Translations under genes and position numbers: made by a program | Assembly (NCBI GenBank): GCA_028386065.3 | Contig: JAKUCV010005697.1 | Coordinates: forward strand, 3,827 to 67,826 | DNA: 64,000 nt | DNA from: Turnera subulata | Taxonomy: Eukaryota > Streptophyta > Magnoliopsida > Malpighiales > Passifloraceae | Direction of reading: 5' to 3' | Notes under the pieces: generated by a model | Database searches by the model: none | Told to the model about the DNA's origin: nothing | The model's input: the letters and a program-made list of their open reading frames with translations, nothing else | Part shown: positions 1 through 13,251 of the stretch, one piece after another | Layout of the letters: every line of letters begins with the position of its first letter | Numbering within the stretch: position 1 is the first letter of the stretch

Positions 1-3000
1 GATCAACATATCTTGGCTCCAACAACAATCTCATCACTATACTAGTGGATTACAAGCAACAAATTAAAGGAGAAGTGGGTAGGTCTCACCAAATGGGTAT
101 AACACTAATACCCGGAAACATGAAGCTTCTCAACGATCAGCTCCGTTCACTTTGTAGAGCTTGAAGAGGAGAACAACATACTGAAATTTCATCAAGATTA
201 GACTCTGTTTGCTATCCGATCATGGCTTGCAGAGAGATGAAGCATTCCCCCTTTTCTTCCCCTTTCAGCTCGTCAGAACTCCTCTCCCCCTCCTAATTTT
301 TCTGCTGCTTTTTTTTTGTTGCTTTCGGTCACATACACTAGAACCACCTCTCTCTTCTAATCTTTTATTTTTCTTTTGTGTCAAGTGGTGGGTCCTATGT
401 GAGTTTGGACTCACCCACTCAACAGTTTGCATGACAACAGACATGATGTATGCATGATAATTTGAAAATCAAACGAACCATATCCTTGCTTCTTGGACTT
501 CTAGAACATGAAATAATGCAGCTCGATCGAGATTTGCTGTATATTCTCTGTGCCTTTGCTTGTTATCATGAAATAGTGCAGGTACACTTTTTTTGATGCT
601 AAAGTGCAGGTACAGTTTATGTTTTTTTTTTTTTTTCATCTCTTCTTCCTTTACCCGTAAGCACTCACCTTTCTAACTTTACCTTATAGAATAGTGGCTA
701 TCAAAATTTGAAGTTTCAAGGCCAACAGGAGGGTAAAGGACAAAATGATAACATCTCTTTCCAAATCCAAAATGGTCCTATATCTGGGATTGCAGTTCTT
801 TTCAGTAGTTCCAATCTTTGTTTCTCTTTTCAATCAACGAGTACATAATATATATATTAGTCTTGGCTTGCAAGAATGGGTTAATGAAACCAAATTCCCT
901 TTTGCTTCTATCTTCAAAATTTCCGGCAATGATGTAATTATCTCCTATATGTTTCCATCATGGGTGGAAAGTAACCAGCGCTTGAATAATGTGAACCTTT
1001 AATAATTAAGTGTACGCATTCTACCCATTTTCATGGTAATTTCCAATTAGTCCCATCTTGTAACACAAAATCAAAGCAGATGTGCAAATAGGAACCCAAC
1101 TTGTCTCATTCGGGGCATCCTACAAATTGATAAACAGATCGAATAGTCATACCTGCAATCAGACAAACACTAGCTAACTTTGTCCTAATTGCGATGAGAT
1201 ACATTGCTGGATGGGGAAAAAAATCCTAGCTAGAATTATTTATATGAACTTTTTGACTTTATAGGTAGATAATTTTCCATTTCTAACCACGGGATTCTGA
1301 CCAAATAGGAGAGATTCTCAATGGACCAATTATCAGGTACTTGTTCAACCGAATGCATCACCGCGTGAATTGGATACGAGGACTCGAGACTCAGACATGT
1401 CTCATCACCTTCAACATCATTAAACAGAATTCTGAGTGTAATCGACAAAACTCCTGACGGGTCATGCTTTCACCGATTTGGGACCTCAGGAAATGCAGGG
1501 AGCATTACAAGCGCATTATTGCAACTTAGCATCCAAGAAGCTATGATATTTCAAAGAATTTAGAGTCAGACATGGAACAACAACATAATTCTTCAGTTTC
1601 TGTCTTTGAGAATTTCGAAGTAGATGTGGAATAACACGTGATGTTGTATAAAATTAGGTTTCAGACTGTTGCAACTTTGTAGTATTCCACAGTTGCATGA
1701 AGCTATACTGGCATGAGAAGTCAAAACTGGACCAAAAGCCATAAATGTGAAGCAGAGAATACGAATAAGGATCGAGGCCAACAGTTGCGGGTCAATCATC
1801 AATGAGAGCATCCAAAAGTATCCACTTCTGGACCCTACAATGAGAGAAAGAAGCGGCTCTCACTCGTGCAGACAAATGACCTAAAGGAAAGGAAAGTAAA
1901 AACAGCCCTTGCCAATTTTTGTCAGAACCTGAAATGCAATGGAACTGATAGGTAATCCTCTATCAGGTCTAGTCATGCTTGCTTCTTTTTTTTAAACCAC
2001 CTGGAACAACCGAATGTGAACCATCCAGTTCTGCCTCAGGATCAAGACAGCACTGCAGTCTTATACTTATGAAGAGCGGGACAGAGCTCTCATCGTCATG
2101 GTCTGAGTGGATGAGCTTACGCGTTTTGGATTTAGCATCCATTAATAAATTAAGGAACAATATTGATATTGAAATGGGGTGCTAAGTAGACTGTTATGGC
2201 TAACTAAAATGGGATTCCTCGTCAAGACATCACATCCTGGGTGTGATTTTTCTGCCTTTCTTTAGCCGCGTCATGGGTAGGAAGAATTTGAATATCTGGA
2301 TGATAATCTGGAATAATCTAATTAGATAATGTTTCAATGGTCAATGATTTTGATTGATCTCTTTGATTGCCGCTGTGCGACTAGCGTATCCCACTGACCC
2401 ACCATTTTGATTGTTGAAAACATTGGTAAAAGTACAAGGTAATCCTTTTTTTTTTAACAATCAAAATATTTATGGTACCCAAACCCCATCTCTCTTGACG
2501 TTCTAAGATTTTCAAAAATATTGTACGAGCTACAAGTTCATTATTAATAAAGTAACTTAAAGTTTAAAGCTTGACAAAATACAAATTCTATGAAAGAAGA
2601 AATTAATATTTTGTTGTTAGTCAACGAAGGAAGATGCAATACGAAAAGGAAGAGATGCGGAATACTCATGTTATTCCACCTTTTATTCCTTCCACTAAGC
2701 GAGTTGACGATCATTTTCCACAATTGAGGAACAAAGTCAAAAGTCCATGACAAACAAGTTCCACAATTGAAGAACAAAGCCAAAAGTCATTGACATCCGT
2801 CCTCTATCTTCTCCTTGCCAGCTGCCAATAAGTAGTAACCAATTTGCCGCTCCCCCTGATGTGTGTGTACATGCAGAAGGTGCATTTCCACTCTTCCACT
2901 GCTAAAAGGTTACGTTTTTCAATTGCCTAAGATATAGAGTTGACTAGCTGGATTTTGTAAGGATGTTGCAGTGACATTTCTTAGAAGCTTGTTCCTGACT

Positions 3001-3547
3001 AAACGGAAATATACTGCGTCTTTGTATTGAGACACTAGTATGTTATAAACTCTACATCCTGCATATAAACCTCTCCAACTTTTCGAGCATGACCTCCATG
3101 GATCAAGTGCAAGAATGCGCCCGTTTGGAGATTACTAGAGAGCGAGCTGGTACTCCATGCTTTCCTCAGCATTTGTTAGATGAGTGTATTTTAAGATTTC
3201 ACGCAAGTACACGGATTTCTTTCCAAATGCAAAAGGACTACGCTACAGCTAAATCAGAAAGAAAATTGGCGATGTTGAGAAGTCGTTGTTGTACAAAATT
3301 CTTAAAGCTAAGGGGAGAATTCTATTACCTTTGCCAACATCAGTAACCACTAACCAGTATAGTGCGACTCTTGCTAGATACATACCTCAGCACATTAAGG
3401 AAGTGTCAAAAGTATCAAAGTTCTGAATCCTAGATGCAGACATTCATGGACATCACTATAGACTTATTTTAACCAAAAGATAGAAAACTCAGCCCAAAAC
3501 AAAAAGACAAAAGACTCTTATATTGCTCAGTGCCTTTGACATATACT
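1..3547. other. Gene-poor stretch, no confident gene
   Basis: AT-rich sequence with only short open frames that have no recognisable domain, signal peptide or splice partners. The frame at 1969-2160 on the minus strand and the frame at 3089-3346 on the plus strand are the only ones with somewhat protein-like composition. Neither resembles a family I know, so I leave them uncalled. Confidence 0.5.
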
Positions 3548-4692
3548 CTAATGCTTGTCCTCCTTGGGAAGGTCCTTTTGTGGTAGCTTTGAATCCAGTT
3601 CCTTGGGTGTGGACTTCTCCGCAGCCCTGAAACAAGGGTTGTTGACCTTAGATAAGAGTATAAGTTGAAAAATATGCAATACAGAGAAATAACACTTGTC
3701 CAAAGTGGAAGAACAAAGAAAGGCCAGCGAGATTGAAACCTCCATGGGGAGAAAGCATGCATATCACTAGATAGTTCACATTACAATCAAGAAAAAATTG
3801 GCAAAGTGACGCATGGTTTTCTTTTGTAATACAAAAGCCAAAGCATATTATCCACAGCAAGTTCAAATCTCCTAGCCTATTATAATCAATGTTCCTTTCA
3901 CATGTCTTCCAATGCATCATTAGTAAAAAAGATCTAACCCCACATTCTCATAGAATGACCACATGTAAGCCATGAAGGATAGCAAAAAGGCAATCCACAA
4001 CCATACAACCAACTTCATTTGAGGTATCATATGATTCTTCTACAAAGAAAACATTTCATTAGGCATGTAAGAGCAGGAAGCTTTTTCCTTTCAATCCAAC
4101 ACAACGGTCTGAAAATCGCAACAAAACATCTCTTCTTTAATCAGCTTAACACTGGCAGATTTTCTCAAGATGTTGTCAATAGAACACACAGTATTCCAAC
4201 TAGAACAAGCAAAGTTCAATTACAAGCATAAAGCACTGCAATGCGCACCCTAATCCCATTTAATGATAACAATCGCGTAACTCATCACCCATACCCCTAA
4301 ACCCTTTTCTGGTCTTCCAAATTTTAACAACACCACAAATATAAACCACTAGATAGCATGAAAGAACAAAACTTTAGCATAAATCCCCTCAACAAAAACC
4401 AAATCCTCGAGTTAATCAGATTCTCCATTCGATGTATCCCTGCAATTTGGGAAGTACAACCAAATCGAATAGCTAGCACAAAATGGGTAAGGAACAGAAC
4501 TGACTAAAAAAATATGAAGAGCTCGAGTTATGGGTCTTACTTGGAAGCAGCGGCGGTTTCTTCTTCGAGCCAGCCGCGGATGTGCTTGATGTTGCGCCTG
4601 AAGATGGAGGCGGATTGCTTGACGTCGCTCCGGAGGAGGAGGACGACGGCGCCGACGCCGGCCACCGTGAGGATGAAGTTGGTCAAACCCAT
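3548..4692 (-). CDS. Small conserved plant membrane-anchored protein, 76 aa, two exons
   Basis: Exon 1 is 4541-4692 and exon 2 is 3548-3626, joined over a 914-nt intron with donor GTAAGA and acceptor TTTCAG, giving 76 residues. The start is the ATG at 4692 (MGLTNFILTVAGVGAVVLLL), a hydrophobic N-terminal segment of about 15-18 residues suited to a signal anchor. A basic helix follows (RSDVKQSASIFRRNIKHIRGWLEEE as two adjoining stretches), then a hydrophilic Lys/Glu/Pro tail ending KEDKH. If the intron is retained, the frame stops just after exon 1 and gives a 51-aa form. From memory a similar short protein exists across flowering plants without assigned function. TGGGCY motifs lie 200-300 bp upstream. 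Function unknown; the splice model is an inference with a good phase match. Confidence 0.72.
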
Positions 4693-4896
4693 GTTTTCCG
4701 GCTGGAGAATCGACGAATTTCTTAGTGGGAAGAAAAGAGTTGCCTGGCAATTGCTACTCGCTGCTGCTTGGTCTGAAGTGCGAGGGTTTTGCAGTGGTTT
4801 GTTATATATTTTTTTTCACTTTTCTTGTGGAGAAATAAATGATTTATGTGCTTGGAGGAGAAGAAGACGAAGGAACAAGTGAATTGCGACAGATAA

Positions 4897-4987
4897 TGGG
4901 CTTTATTGGATCTCGACCGATCTTGAAAATTTGCAGATTTGAGAGAACTATTTGGGCTTCATTTACACCAAAAGAACCAATTGGGCC
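4897..4987 (-). promoter_or_regulatory. Cluster of site II-type (TGGGCY) motifs
   Basis: TGGGCT at 4897 and 4953 and TGGGCC at 4982 lie about 200-300 bp upstream of the ATG of the 76-aa gene. Such TGGGCY elements are known TCP-type sites in promoters of housekeeping, ribosomal and mitochondrial genes in plants. Assignment to this gene is by position only. Confidence 0.35.
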
Positions 4988-7900
4988 TTAGTGCCTGCCT
5001 GTGTTCGCCCACCGCCTTTTATGACCCAATAAAATTTTATTATTTTTTGGCGCACTTTGATTGCCACAGCCCACCGAGCCCGCTTGTAATTTTTTTTTTG
5101 AAAATGCTTATTGCATCAAATTTTTATACAAAAAAATGTGTAATAAAACTACAAAAATGATAGTAATAGTCTCACCACAAAAGTAATAAAGTCATTATCA
5201 TATGCCAAATTTTGACTATTCAATTTTTTTATATATAATTTGTCAGATAATCTTTTGGTTTTTGGTTGAGCACTTTGCCTGAATGTGAAAATCTGTTCTT
5301 CCCACTTACTGGTGCAATCCTTCTAGTTCAATTGGGAAATCCAGAAGATAGAGACTGTTAGATTAAAAGCTTCTTGCAATTTGCCTTGATGAAAAGGCCA
5401 ACTTCCTTATCTCAGCATCAGAAAACTGGCGAATATCACAGCAAGTACAACTGCAATATATGGAGTGTCAAATCCAATCCTTGCAAGGGGTAACTTCTCA
5501 TTTCATTTTCAAATACAGCTTCATGCTTTTGTATGGAGGACTTGAGGGGAGAATTAATTATATAAAGAATAATACTTCGTTCTCGATTAAAGAATATAAA
5601 TAAGGGTTGTCAAGTATTGTTGATCATATAGTAATCACTAACCCAATCCTTGAATCTCACTACTAGCTCTAGGTAATTTGTGAATACCATTACAAACTCC
5701 AAGCCAATGGCTGGTATACAGTTATTTTTTCTAAACTATCCTTGCCTTCCCCAATTTTTTTTGTACCAAAGAATTAATGTAAAGAGCTTCATTCCTTTTT
5801 GTTTCCTTTTCTTTTTCCCGAGAATTGAATGAAACTTTATACTTTTATCAGGGTGGAATCCTTATCCTAACAGAATGTTTACAGGAGAAGCACACAGCTT
5901 TGTACCTTCAAAATACTCCAGTACTACAAGATCTGAGTAGGCAGTACTACAAGAAAAGGTCAATATACAATAAAGTTCTGTACACAGCTCTACTGTACCC
6001 ATCATAACTAAGAAAGACAAACTTGGTGCAGATCAGATCAAAGGAAGCATTAGCACCATCAGATCGATGGACTAGAAACATTCCCTATGCTTCAATTAGA
6101 GATAACTGATTCATATGCTAATATTACCAAAAATAAAAAAGGACAAAATTTATTTTGAGTACATGAATCTGGTTCCTTGTGTTACAGTAAGGATTTTTCT
6201 TTGCATTCTGTGGCAACCCGAGAGTCCTCATAAATACAAAACACACCTTCTTGAGCTGGTATATGTAGAATAGTGGTGATATGCATATGAGCATCATCAA
6301 CATGTCATAAGGTGCTGCAAGCTTTTTAAGGAAAATTCTTACCTACATGGCAATTTGGAAATGACAACTCATTTGATTGATCCATCAAACAAAGACGAAT
6401 CTCTTGCTGCACAGAAAAATGGCCGCTCAAGTCCTTCAAATGGCCTTAATCTCTTCTTTTACAAGAATTCAAAAGCAAAGGGGATCGTTTATGAAAACAA
6501 CGGTGGGTCCAAGGAATTCTTTCGATGATCGAGACCTAACAGCAACAGATGATTAATGTGAATTAAGTATGGTTTATGGATAGACCAGGATTTGTTATCT
6601 GTGTTTCTAAGCTGGTTTAGTAGCACTCACTTTGTACATAATACGGATTTATGGATGGAATATATGGAGTCCAATATATCTAAGTCCTAGAAGTTTTGGA
6701 TAAAAAGTAAGTGCACTTTTTGTCCAAAAAGAATATGCTTGCTTTGGGCTTTAGCGTAACAGGATTAAAGGACAAATACATATGAGTCATGAGCCATGAC
6801 CGTGCATATATATAAACACACTAATCTCTGTAACTCACCATCGTCGTTCATCAGTCATTACATGAAGATTATGTGTATGTCTTAGTGAATTTAGCTTAAA
6901 TGTTAAGCCTGACTTGATATTTAAAGCATCCAATATATCCAAATTATTGGAGAAAAAAATTAGAAACCATTAAATAGTGTCTAACAGCAGGTTCTTCCAC
7001 TATTTATGTTTCCTCATCGATGCCTCAGAAAAGAAAGCAACAGGAATCCCAACAAACAACCACTTGCAGTGAAGGTGCGGTGAATGAATTGGCAATTAAG
7101 GTGATGGAAGAATATCTTATCTACGACCAATATTGAAAAAAACTTGGACAAACTCTGATTTATCACTGTCCAAGTACATGTCCGAGTAAAGCAAACCAAG
7201 CCCACTTGTATATATATGACGAATGTAGTATCCTTTACCGTAGCTTGGTCGATCACACGGAAGATATATAGCTTAGTGCAAATTTTGCCTGGCATACACA
7301 ATTGGAACTATAATTTTTTGCTGGTAACTAATGAATACGTAAATGATTTTGCGGGTCATAACATGCATTAGTGCGTGGGGCATACCATGTTAGTTTTACT
7401 TGGTATCAGTACTAAGATAATCACTGTCTTGTGTACCTTGTAAGAATTATATACGTAAATGATTTTGGTGTCAGACTTTAGCTTTTGTCTCTGTATTTCA
7501 CAGGTTTATCTTTTTAATATGAAAAGTTTCATCCTAGATGTGATATACGCGTTGCAAACGCGAGAAGGAATTGCTGAAAAAGACACTGTTCTTATCCATT
7601 GATATCTTTTGCAGTTAGTTGATCTTATATTGTTCGAACTTATAATCCTATGTAGCACAATTGGCATGCAATTACATACCTTTTATTTTTTGTCAAAAGG
7701 TGAAACATCACTCATATAGTAAACATATTCCGAGTAGACACCATTCCAGATCAGCGCATTCCAATGAAAATAACCTGTGAATTAATTGTGAAATAAAGAG
7801 ATAAAAGCTAAAGCCTGTAAATATACGATCACATACTTGTATTCTCATATTTATTGGAAATATTATCAAATTAAAACAAATGACTGATCATGATCATATC

Positions 7901-9029
7901 ATACAACAAAAGTTATTTATATATATGCTCATATTCTCGGAATATGCCTTTGGAATAAACAACATAACAAACTTGGATTGTGCGGTAATTCTTCTCTGTT
8001 AAACATGCATATATGTCTATGGTTTTAGTTCATTTATGCGCTACCACTTCTGTTTTTTAGTCAATTTATGCTTCCCACTTGATTTTTTTCTCAAATAGAA
8101 CTTCGAAGATGCAATATCCAATATCTTACCTTATCCATTATTCTTCACCCACAGAAAAAAAAAAAATCTTAGCATTATCCATATTGATGACTAAGATTGA
8201 GAATGGTAATGTTAACACGATGAAAATAAAGGAAAAAAACCCTTTTTGATTTTGTGGAACATTTAAAGAAACGGATTTGATATTGTGGAATATTTAATGA
8301 AATGGATTATATGTTGGGAGTAGCGACTATTAGAATTTTTCTCTGCACTGTTCCATCATTCAGGCATCAAGTGCGCTGGGCATTTTAATGTCCCAGAAAG
8401 TACACAATTCAGATTGATGGTACACCATGGGCCAAAAAAGCTTCATAGGATGTACAGTTAATTAACCTCACCTGGTAAAGCATTATTCTTGTTTGTTCTG
8501 TACATAAAATATGTACATTTTTTAATGTAATAGGGATGGTTCCCATGTGATATGCGTGAATGAATCGATCTAAATAAGGCCAATCAGTGCAGAACAAACC
8601 CGTTATTCTCTGCCCTATTAATTAGTTGCTTCTCTATATATATAGGTTTTTTATGCTGCCTAACTGTGTCCCTGATAGGCGATGGGCAATGAAATTCCCT
8701 TCAAAAGTGTGTAGGGTAGGCATGAATGAGGCCATAAAATATATAAAGAAGCCTAAATCTTTTTGAAATCATGTAATCAGATATTTTTCTTAATTAAGTT
8801 CTGGAAGCATAAAGATCAAGTTCTCCATATCTCTAAAAGCAGTGCTTATAATATTTAACAACTAATTAGAGCATGTCATCTGGCCCGAAACAAAATATAG
8901 TGAATAATACTTCCCTGATTTTAAAGAGATTATACTTTAAAAGATATTTGGCAAATGGACCACTACCCTCCAGACTTTTCATGTCTATCTGTCACCCCCA
9001 CAACAGCAAAAAAGTAGCCACGCAACCAC

Positions 9030-9037
9030 TATATATA
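9030..9037 (+). promoter_or_regulatory. TATA box of the 136-aa gene
   Basis: A clean TATATATA within CTATATATAG lies about 117 bp upstream of the ATG at 9154, a normal distance for a plant TATA box plus a short leader. Confidence 0.45.
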
Positions 9038-9153
9038 GACCCCCATCTTCAGCTGAAATAATCACAGTTGCATTTCCTGCTCCAAAAAGAACAATATTCG
9101 CAGTTGAATTTAGTGATATAAGCTATATAGTTCTCAGGTTTTTGATTAACAAT

Positions 9154-9564
9154 ATGGAGGCCAACCGCAAACGCAGATCATCATCAGGGTTCATGAAGAG
9201 CAAATTGATCCCATTCTATCGATCAGCCAAGTCTTCCTCCAACATGCAATATAGCAGCAGCAAAGTCAAGCCAAGCCAGACTTCAGCTACGGCCTCGGTG
9301 GGCTACGTTGTCCATCCAGACTACATAGTTGCTCCACAAAATAAACAGAAGGTGTCATTTATAGTGCCTGCAGATTACCACCGCGACAAGTTAAGCCAGT
9401 TTGATAAGTTCTTTGGGGTAGCAGGGGATGTATGTGTGGATAGCAAGGCTACTTCTTATATCTCTTCAGTTCAAGAACGTTTCAAGCTTGAAGGGATCAA
9501 CTCAGCTGAAAGGAAGCAGCAGCAGCTTGAAGCTGTGCAGCAGAAGGCACTAACTCGGTCTTAA
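9154..9564 (+). CDS. Small conserved plant protein of unknown function, 136 aa
   Basis: Single-exon frame; I take the first ATG at 9154 as start, because the frame extends upstream only through a non-ATG codon. The N-terminus is strongly basic (MEANRKRRSSSGFMKSKL), followed by a Ser-rich linker to about residue 50. A compact central part contains paired phrases VGYVVHPDYIV and QKVSFIVPADYHRDKLSQFDKFFG, and the C-terminal third carries YISSVQERFKLE and a Gln-rich tail. There is no signal peptide or membrane segment. It resembles, from memory, a plant-specific family of uncharacterised proteins; I cannot name it. A TATA box sits 117 bp upstream. The codon pattern and ordered composition make it likely to be real. 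Confidence 0.7.
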   Translation: MEANRKRRSSSGFMKSKLIPFYRSAKSSSNMQYSSSKVKPSQTSATASVGYVVHPDYIVAPQNKQKVSFIVPADYHRDKLSQFDKFFGVAGDVCVDSKATSYISSVQERFKLEGINSAERKQQQLEAVQQKALTRS

Positions 9565-10532
9565 AAATTATTTTATATAATATCCCAGCTAGCTATAGTA
9601 GTCTCAGTTAAATAAAATAATCCTGATCATGATCATATAGTTTTCAATTGTGAACAAGTACTGTGTGTTGCATTTTTATCATTTTCTCCAGGACTCGAGT
9701 GCATGTGAATTCAAGGCGCTTGTAGGATTGAAGTTGTGGCTAATGAGAAATTCATGCTAATTTATTTGATCTTTGTTCTTTATATACCATCTTCTGCACT
9801 GTGTCAGGATTGTTTAAACACAGCAATAATCTTCCATGACGTGAATTTTAACTAGTAAGTGCTTGTTTGAGAATATTTAGATATTTTTAAAGTTTTTTTA
9901 TGTGACCAGACTTAGAGGGCCTTTCTGTTCTCAGTTAAAAAGAATCATTTGGGCAGCAGATTTTGCATGTGCCAGTTCTTGTAGCAATTGCTGGATATTT
10001 CCTTCTTGAGCAGATCCCTGAATAACTCCTCCGTATTTTTATTTTCATTTTTTTGGATTGCTAAAGTTAAATTAAAGCGAAGGTTCGTGATTACTTGTCT
10101 GTCTGGATGCAAATATGATAGGTTTCAGAGAATAGAATATCCCTTCCTTCAATCAGAATTTGTATTGGAATATAAATCTTAGTGGCATCTGTTGCTTTCC
10201 GCCAAAAACACAGACAAAAAGAATTAATCATAAAAGAATATGGAATCCAATTAAGCTAATTAAAAAAATATGCCAATTTATTACTTTCGTTGTTGTTCCA
10301 TGGAGCCATAATTCTGATTCCATTGATGAAATTAACAAGATCAGGTGTTAAAAAGAAAAGGAAGTAAAAAAAGAGGAACAATTTCTGATACACTTGAAAT
10401 GGTCACAATACCTCATAGCCGATAAAGGAAAAAAAAAAAAAAACTCAATCATGCTGTATAACATTTATTTTGTTTTGGACAGAATCATAATTATACAATA
10501 CTACGTTAAAGGGATATGAAGTCGTCCACTTT

Positions 10533-10965
10533 CTTGGACCCAATTGATTTCTTATCAATTTCTAGGCTTTCTGGACTCTGATAACGGGCTCTACTACTAG
10601 ATGTAAGCCCAGAATACATTTCGTGGGCTAGTTTATTTGCGCGCTTTTGATCTTTTTTGGGCCTCTCCCGTATGATTTATCTCAGTAGCCCAAAGTTGCT
10701 TCCCTTCCCTTTATTTTCAAACCAACCAGCCAAGTATGTTGGGCTGTATTTGTTTGCTCTCTTGGACCCAATCGATTCGGTTCCGATTTCCATGGCTCTG
10801 ATAAAGGGCTCTTGTCTACCAGTGGATGTAAGCCCAGAAGTTTACAACTATTGGGTGATTTGTTTGCGATCTGTTACTGTCTTTGGGTCTCTACTCTAAG
10901 CTCATTATTAGTTGTTCAATCGGCCCAAATCTGTTTCCTTTCAAAGATTTTCACACCAGATAATT
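10533..10965. repeat. Diverged tandem duplication, period about 228 bp
   Basis: Two copies begin with CTTGGACCCAAT at 10533 and 10761. They share, in order, a TGGACTCTGATAA / TGGCTCTGATAA block, GGGCTCT, GATGTAAGCCCAGAA, a GGGCCTCTC / GGGTCTCTA block, a GCCCAAA block and a pyrimidine/TTTCA tail. Substitutions and small gaps show an old duplication. Both units are rich in GGCCCA/AGCCCA, as in plant promoters, but no gene follows either one. Confidence 0.6.
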
Positions 10966-11230
10966 AATATTCTCATACAGTAATCACTTCCATATAAATC
11001 ACCTCCTGTAGTCCGTCCAGAAGCATTTATTAAACGATATGATGCACAATTTCATGGTTTTGAGAAAAATACTAGAATTATTTAAAGTATAATCTAAAAG
11101 CGTTATCCCTGAATCCAAACCGCTTTTTCTTCTTCTGATTAGGTGTTATATATACCAGTAAACACAAACCAAAACATATATATCGTCTCTTACACAAAGA
11201 AAATAATATTTCAACTAGAGTTTTTATATA

Positions 11231-11340
11231 TTCCTAAAAATGAAAACAAATTCCCATAATTGATACAATTGATGAATATTATTTTCTTAGAGACTACTAA
11301 GAAAATAATACTTGTGCGAATTTGTTTCCATTTTTAGGAA
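11231..11340. repeat. Nested inverted repeat, MITE-like hairpin
   Basis: The outer arms 11231-11253 and 11318-11340 are 23 bp each and complementary with one mismatch. Inside them, 11277-11290 and 11297-11310 are perfect 14-bp inverted repeats around a 6-nt loop. The roughly 110-bp unit is AT-rich and resembles a small foldback or MITE. I could not see a clear target-site duplication. Confidence 0.5.
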
Positions 11341-13243
11341 CTTACCATGTGTCCCTAGGGCACAAGATAAAAAAAAAAAAATCCTTAAAACTATTACTAT
11401 ATACATGTATATAAATGTGGTATTTTAAAAAATAGTGAATGTTTAAAAATATGTTTGATTTCTTAAACACTGTTGGATACAGAAAAAAATTTACAATATT
11501 ATGTTTGATGGATTTATTGTTGCATTCTCATCAATTTACGGAAACAAAGGAAGGTCTTCCCTATTTCCTTTTTCTTTTTGAATCAATGATTCCTAAAATT
11601 AATTAGCTAGTGCGCATTGGCAGATCAATGTTCCATCCGTGGATTAATGTTGTTGTTTTTTACTCCGGGACTCTTGTTCAGCAACTGTTAACACCAAATT
11701 AAACACCCAAAGCCAATCAAACACAACAGGGTAGCCATTGGATATAGTAGTATTCTTCACGCTTTTTTTCACTCAGTGACATATTTCCGGTCCTTTCTTA
11801 TCCCAGCCGACGTAATGTGTCAAGTGGACAAGGAAAAAATTACCTGCAGTGGTCCCTCATGAACTAGCTAGGGGATGACAAAATATTCTCCCCAAAATTG
11901 AAGTTTTTGAACTACAAAAACTGAATTTCGGGGAAAAGAAGAAGAGCTGCATGCACGTTGTAATTAACTTTCCCTCATTGGAAGTGATTGATGATAAAAA
12001 TAATAAGAATGAAAAAAAATATAGTGTGTGTGCAAAAGAGAGCAACCCACGAAGGAAATATTCTCAACAACTAACCAAATCATTGCCACGTGAAGATAAA
12101 AAAGGGGGAACTCGAGAGAACAAATATTTGAGTGGTGGGTCTCGACTCTTTGGGCTAGCTTGGAATTACCAAGAACTGTAAAGCCATGGAGGTTGAGTCG
12201 GACTCCAAAGTTTATTGGATTGCCCTCGGCCTTGGATCGGGACAGGTAGTGGCTGGCGTTGTTTTGTATGGAAATAGTGGCAGGGAGGGGAGCCACGTCG
12301 ACAAATGTTGCATAAAGAGGAGAATCAACCAAGCTTGTGGATAGATATTGCCATTGCCAAAGACTTGGGCAGCAGTTGGGCTTTGTAAGCTGTCTTCTTA
12401 CTGCCCCCCATCGCAATTATAACCTCGCTAGCCACTACGAGGAGAGGATGCAAGATTGTTTTAGTTCCACGCCAACCATTTTGAATATTTCTACATGGAC
12501 CAAAAAACTTGTACCAAAAACATTCCCGTGAAAAAATATGTTGCCAATCATTTATAAATGTTGCAGTACCTAACCTTTTATTGGAATAGAGCACTAATAT
12601 TGACGTAGGATCGCTATATAAGTGAATCGCCAACAGATTTGCTTGCTGCATTGGAATTAGGAGGATCTTCTATTTGTATATGCACTTACTTAGCTGCAGT
12701 GCTTCTGCTTTTAGGAGAATGTTTGAAAGACTAAAAATGGAAAGGGCACATGCAAATTTGGATGTGGGGTGAATTGAAGACTCCTGTTCTTGGTTGCAAT
12801 ATATTTAGGAGGAGAACACCAATTAAGAATTAAAAATAAGAACCCAAGGCAGTGTCGAACTACTAGGATATATAGATCACTTTGCTTTCTATCTACATTT
12901 TCCCATTGTGTAACTCTAGATTTAGTTCTCTTAATTAAGAATCAGAAAACATGTATAAATATAAACTACTGAAATTTCAACGAAATTTTCTGAAATAAAA
13001 CGAATATGTGTACTATCTATAAATTCTAGATGTTAACATAAAATTATATGGCCATAAAATACGATTATATATACATTTTTTTAAATTGAATCACAATTTT
13101 ATTGGGAGACTTTAACGAAGAGGAAGCACTCAAAATTTTTTTTTCTTAGGTTTTTTCTGCGCTGTTAGTAGCTCAAAACAGAACATGCATTTTCAACCAA
13201 GTAAAAGATGTACCATGGAAGAAAGCGGCCATCAAAATTCATC

Positions 13244-13251
13244 CACGTGTC
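13244..13251. promoter_or_regulatory. G-box/ABRE-like CACGTGTC
   Basis: CACGTGTC lies about 290 bp upstream of the MADS-box start codon. The G-box core is a known binding site for plant bZIP and bHLH factors, and this form is typical of ABA-responsive elements. Role here is inferred from position. Confidence 0.35.

Larger units (their letters stand above)
4693..9153. other. Intergenic, gene-free
   Basis: Long AT-rich spacer between two small genes. The first 300 bp form the upstream region of the minus-strand 76-aa gene. The rest shows only short frames without family resemblance. A hydrophobic stop-terminated stretch on the minus strand near 5407-5485 is discussed as a finding. Confidence 0.5.

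Noticed and set aside
1969..2160. Protein-like 63-codon minus frame
   Set aside because: Could be a terminal exon, but no upstream exon with matching phase or motif was found.
3089..3346. 85-codon plus-strand frame
   Set aside because: No recognisable family, promoter or splice context; treated as chance.
4514..4882. 122-codon plus-strand frame and 112-codon minus frame
   Set aside because: Shadows of exon 1 of the 76-aa gene; Arg/Pro-rich translation of a GC-rich segment in the wrong phase.
11964..12651. Overlapping frames of 108 and 150 codons on the minus strand
   Set aside because: They overlap each other in different phases, begin or end in AT-rich sequence and show no family motif or splice partner.
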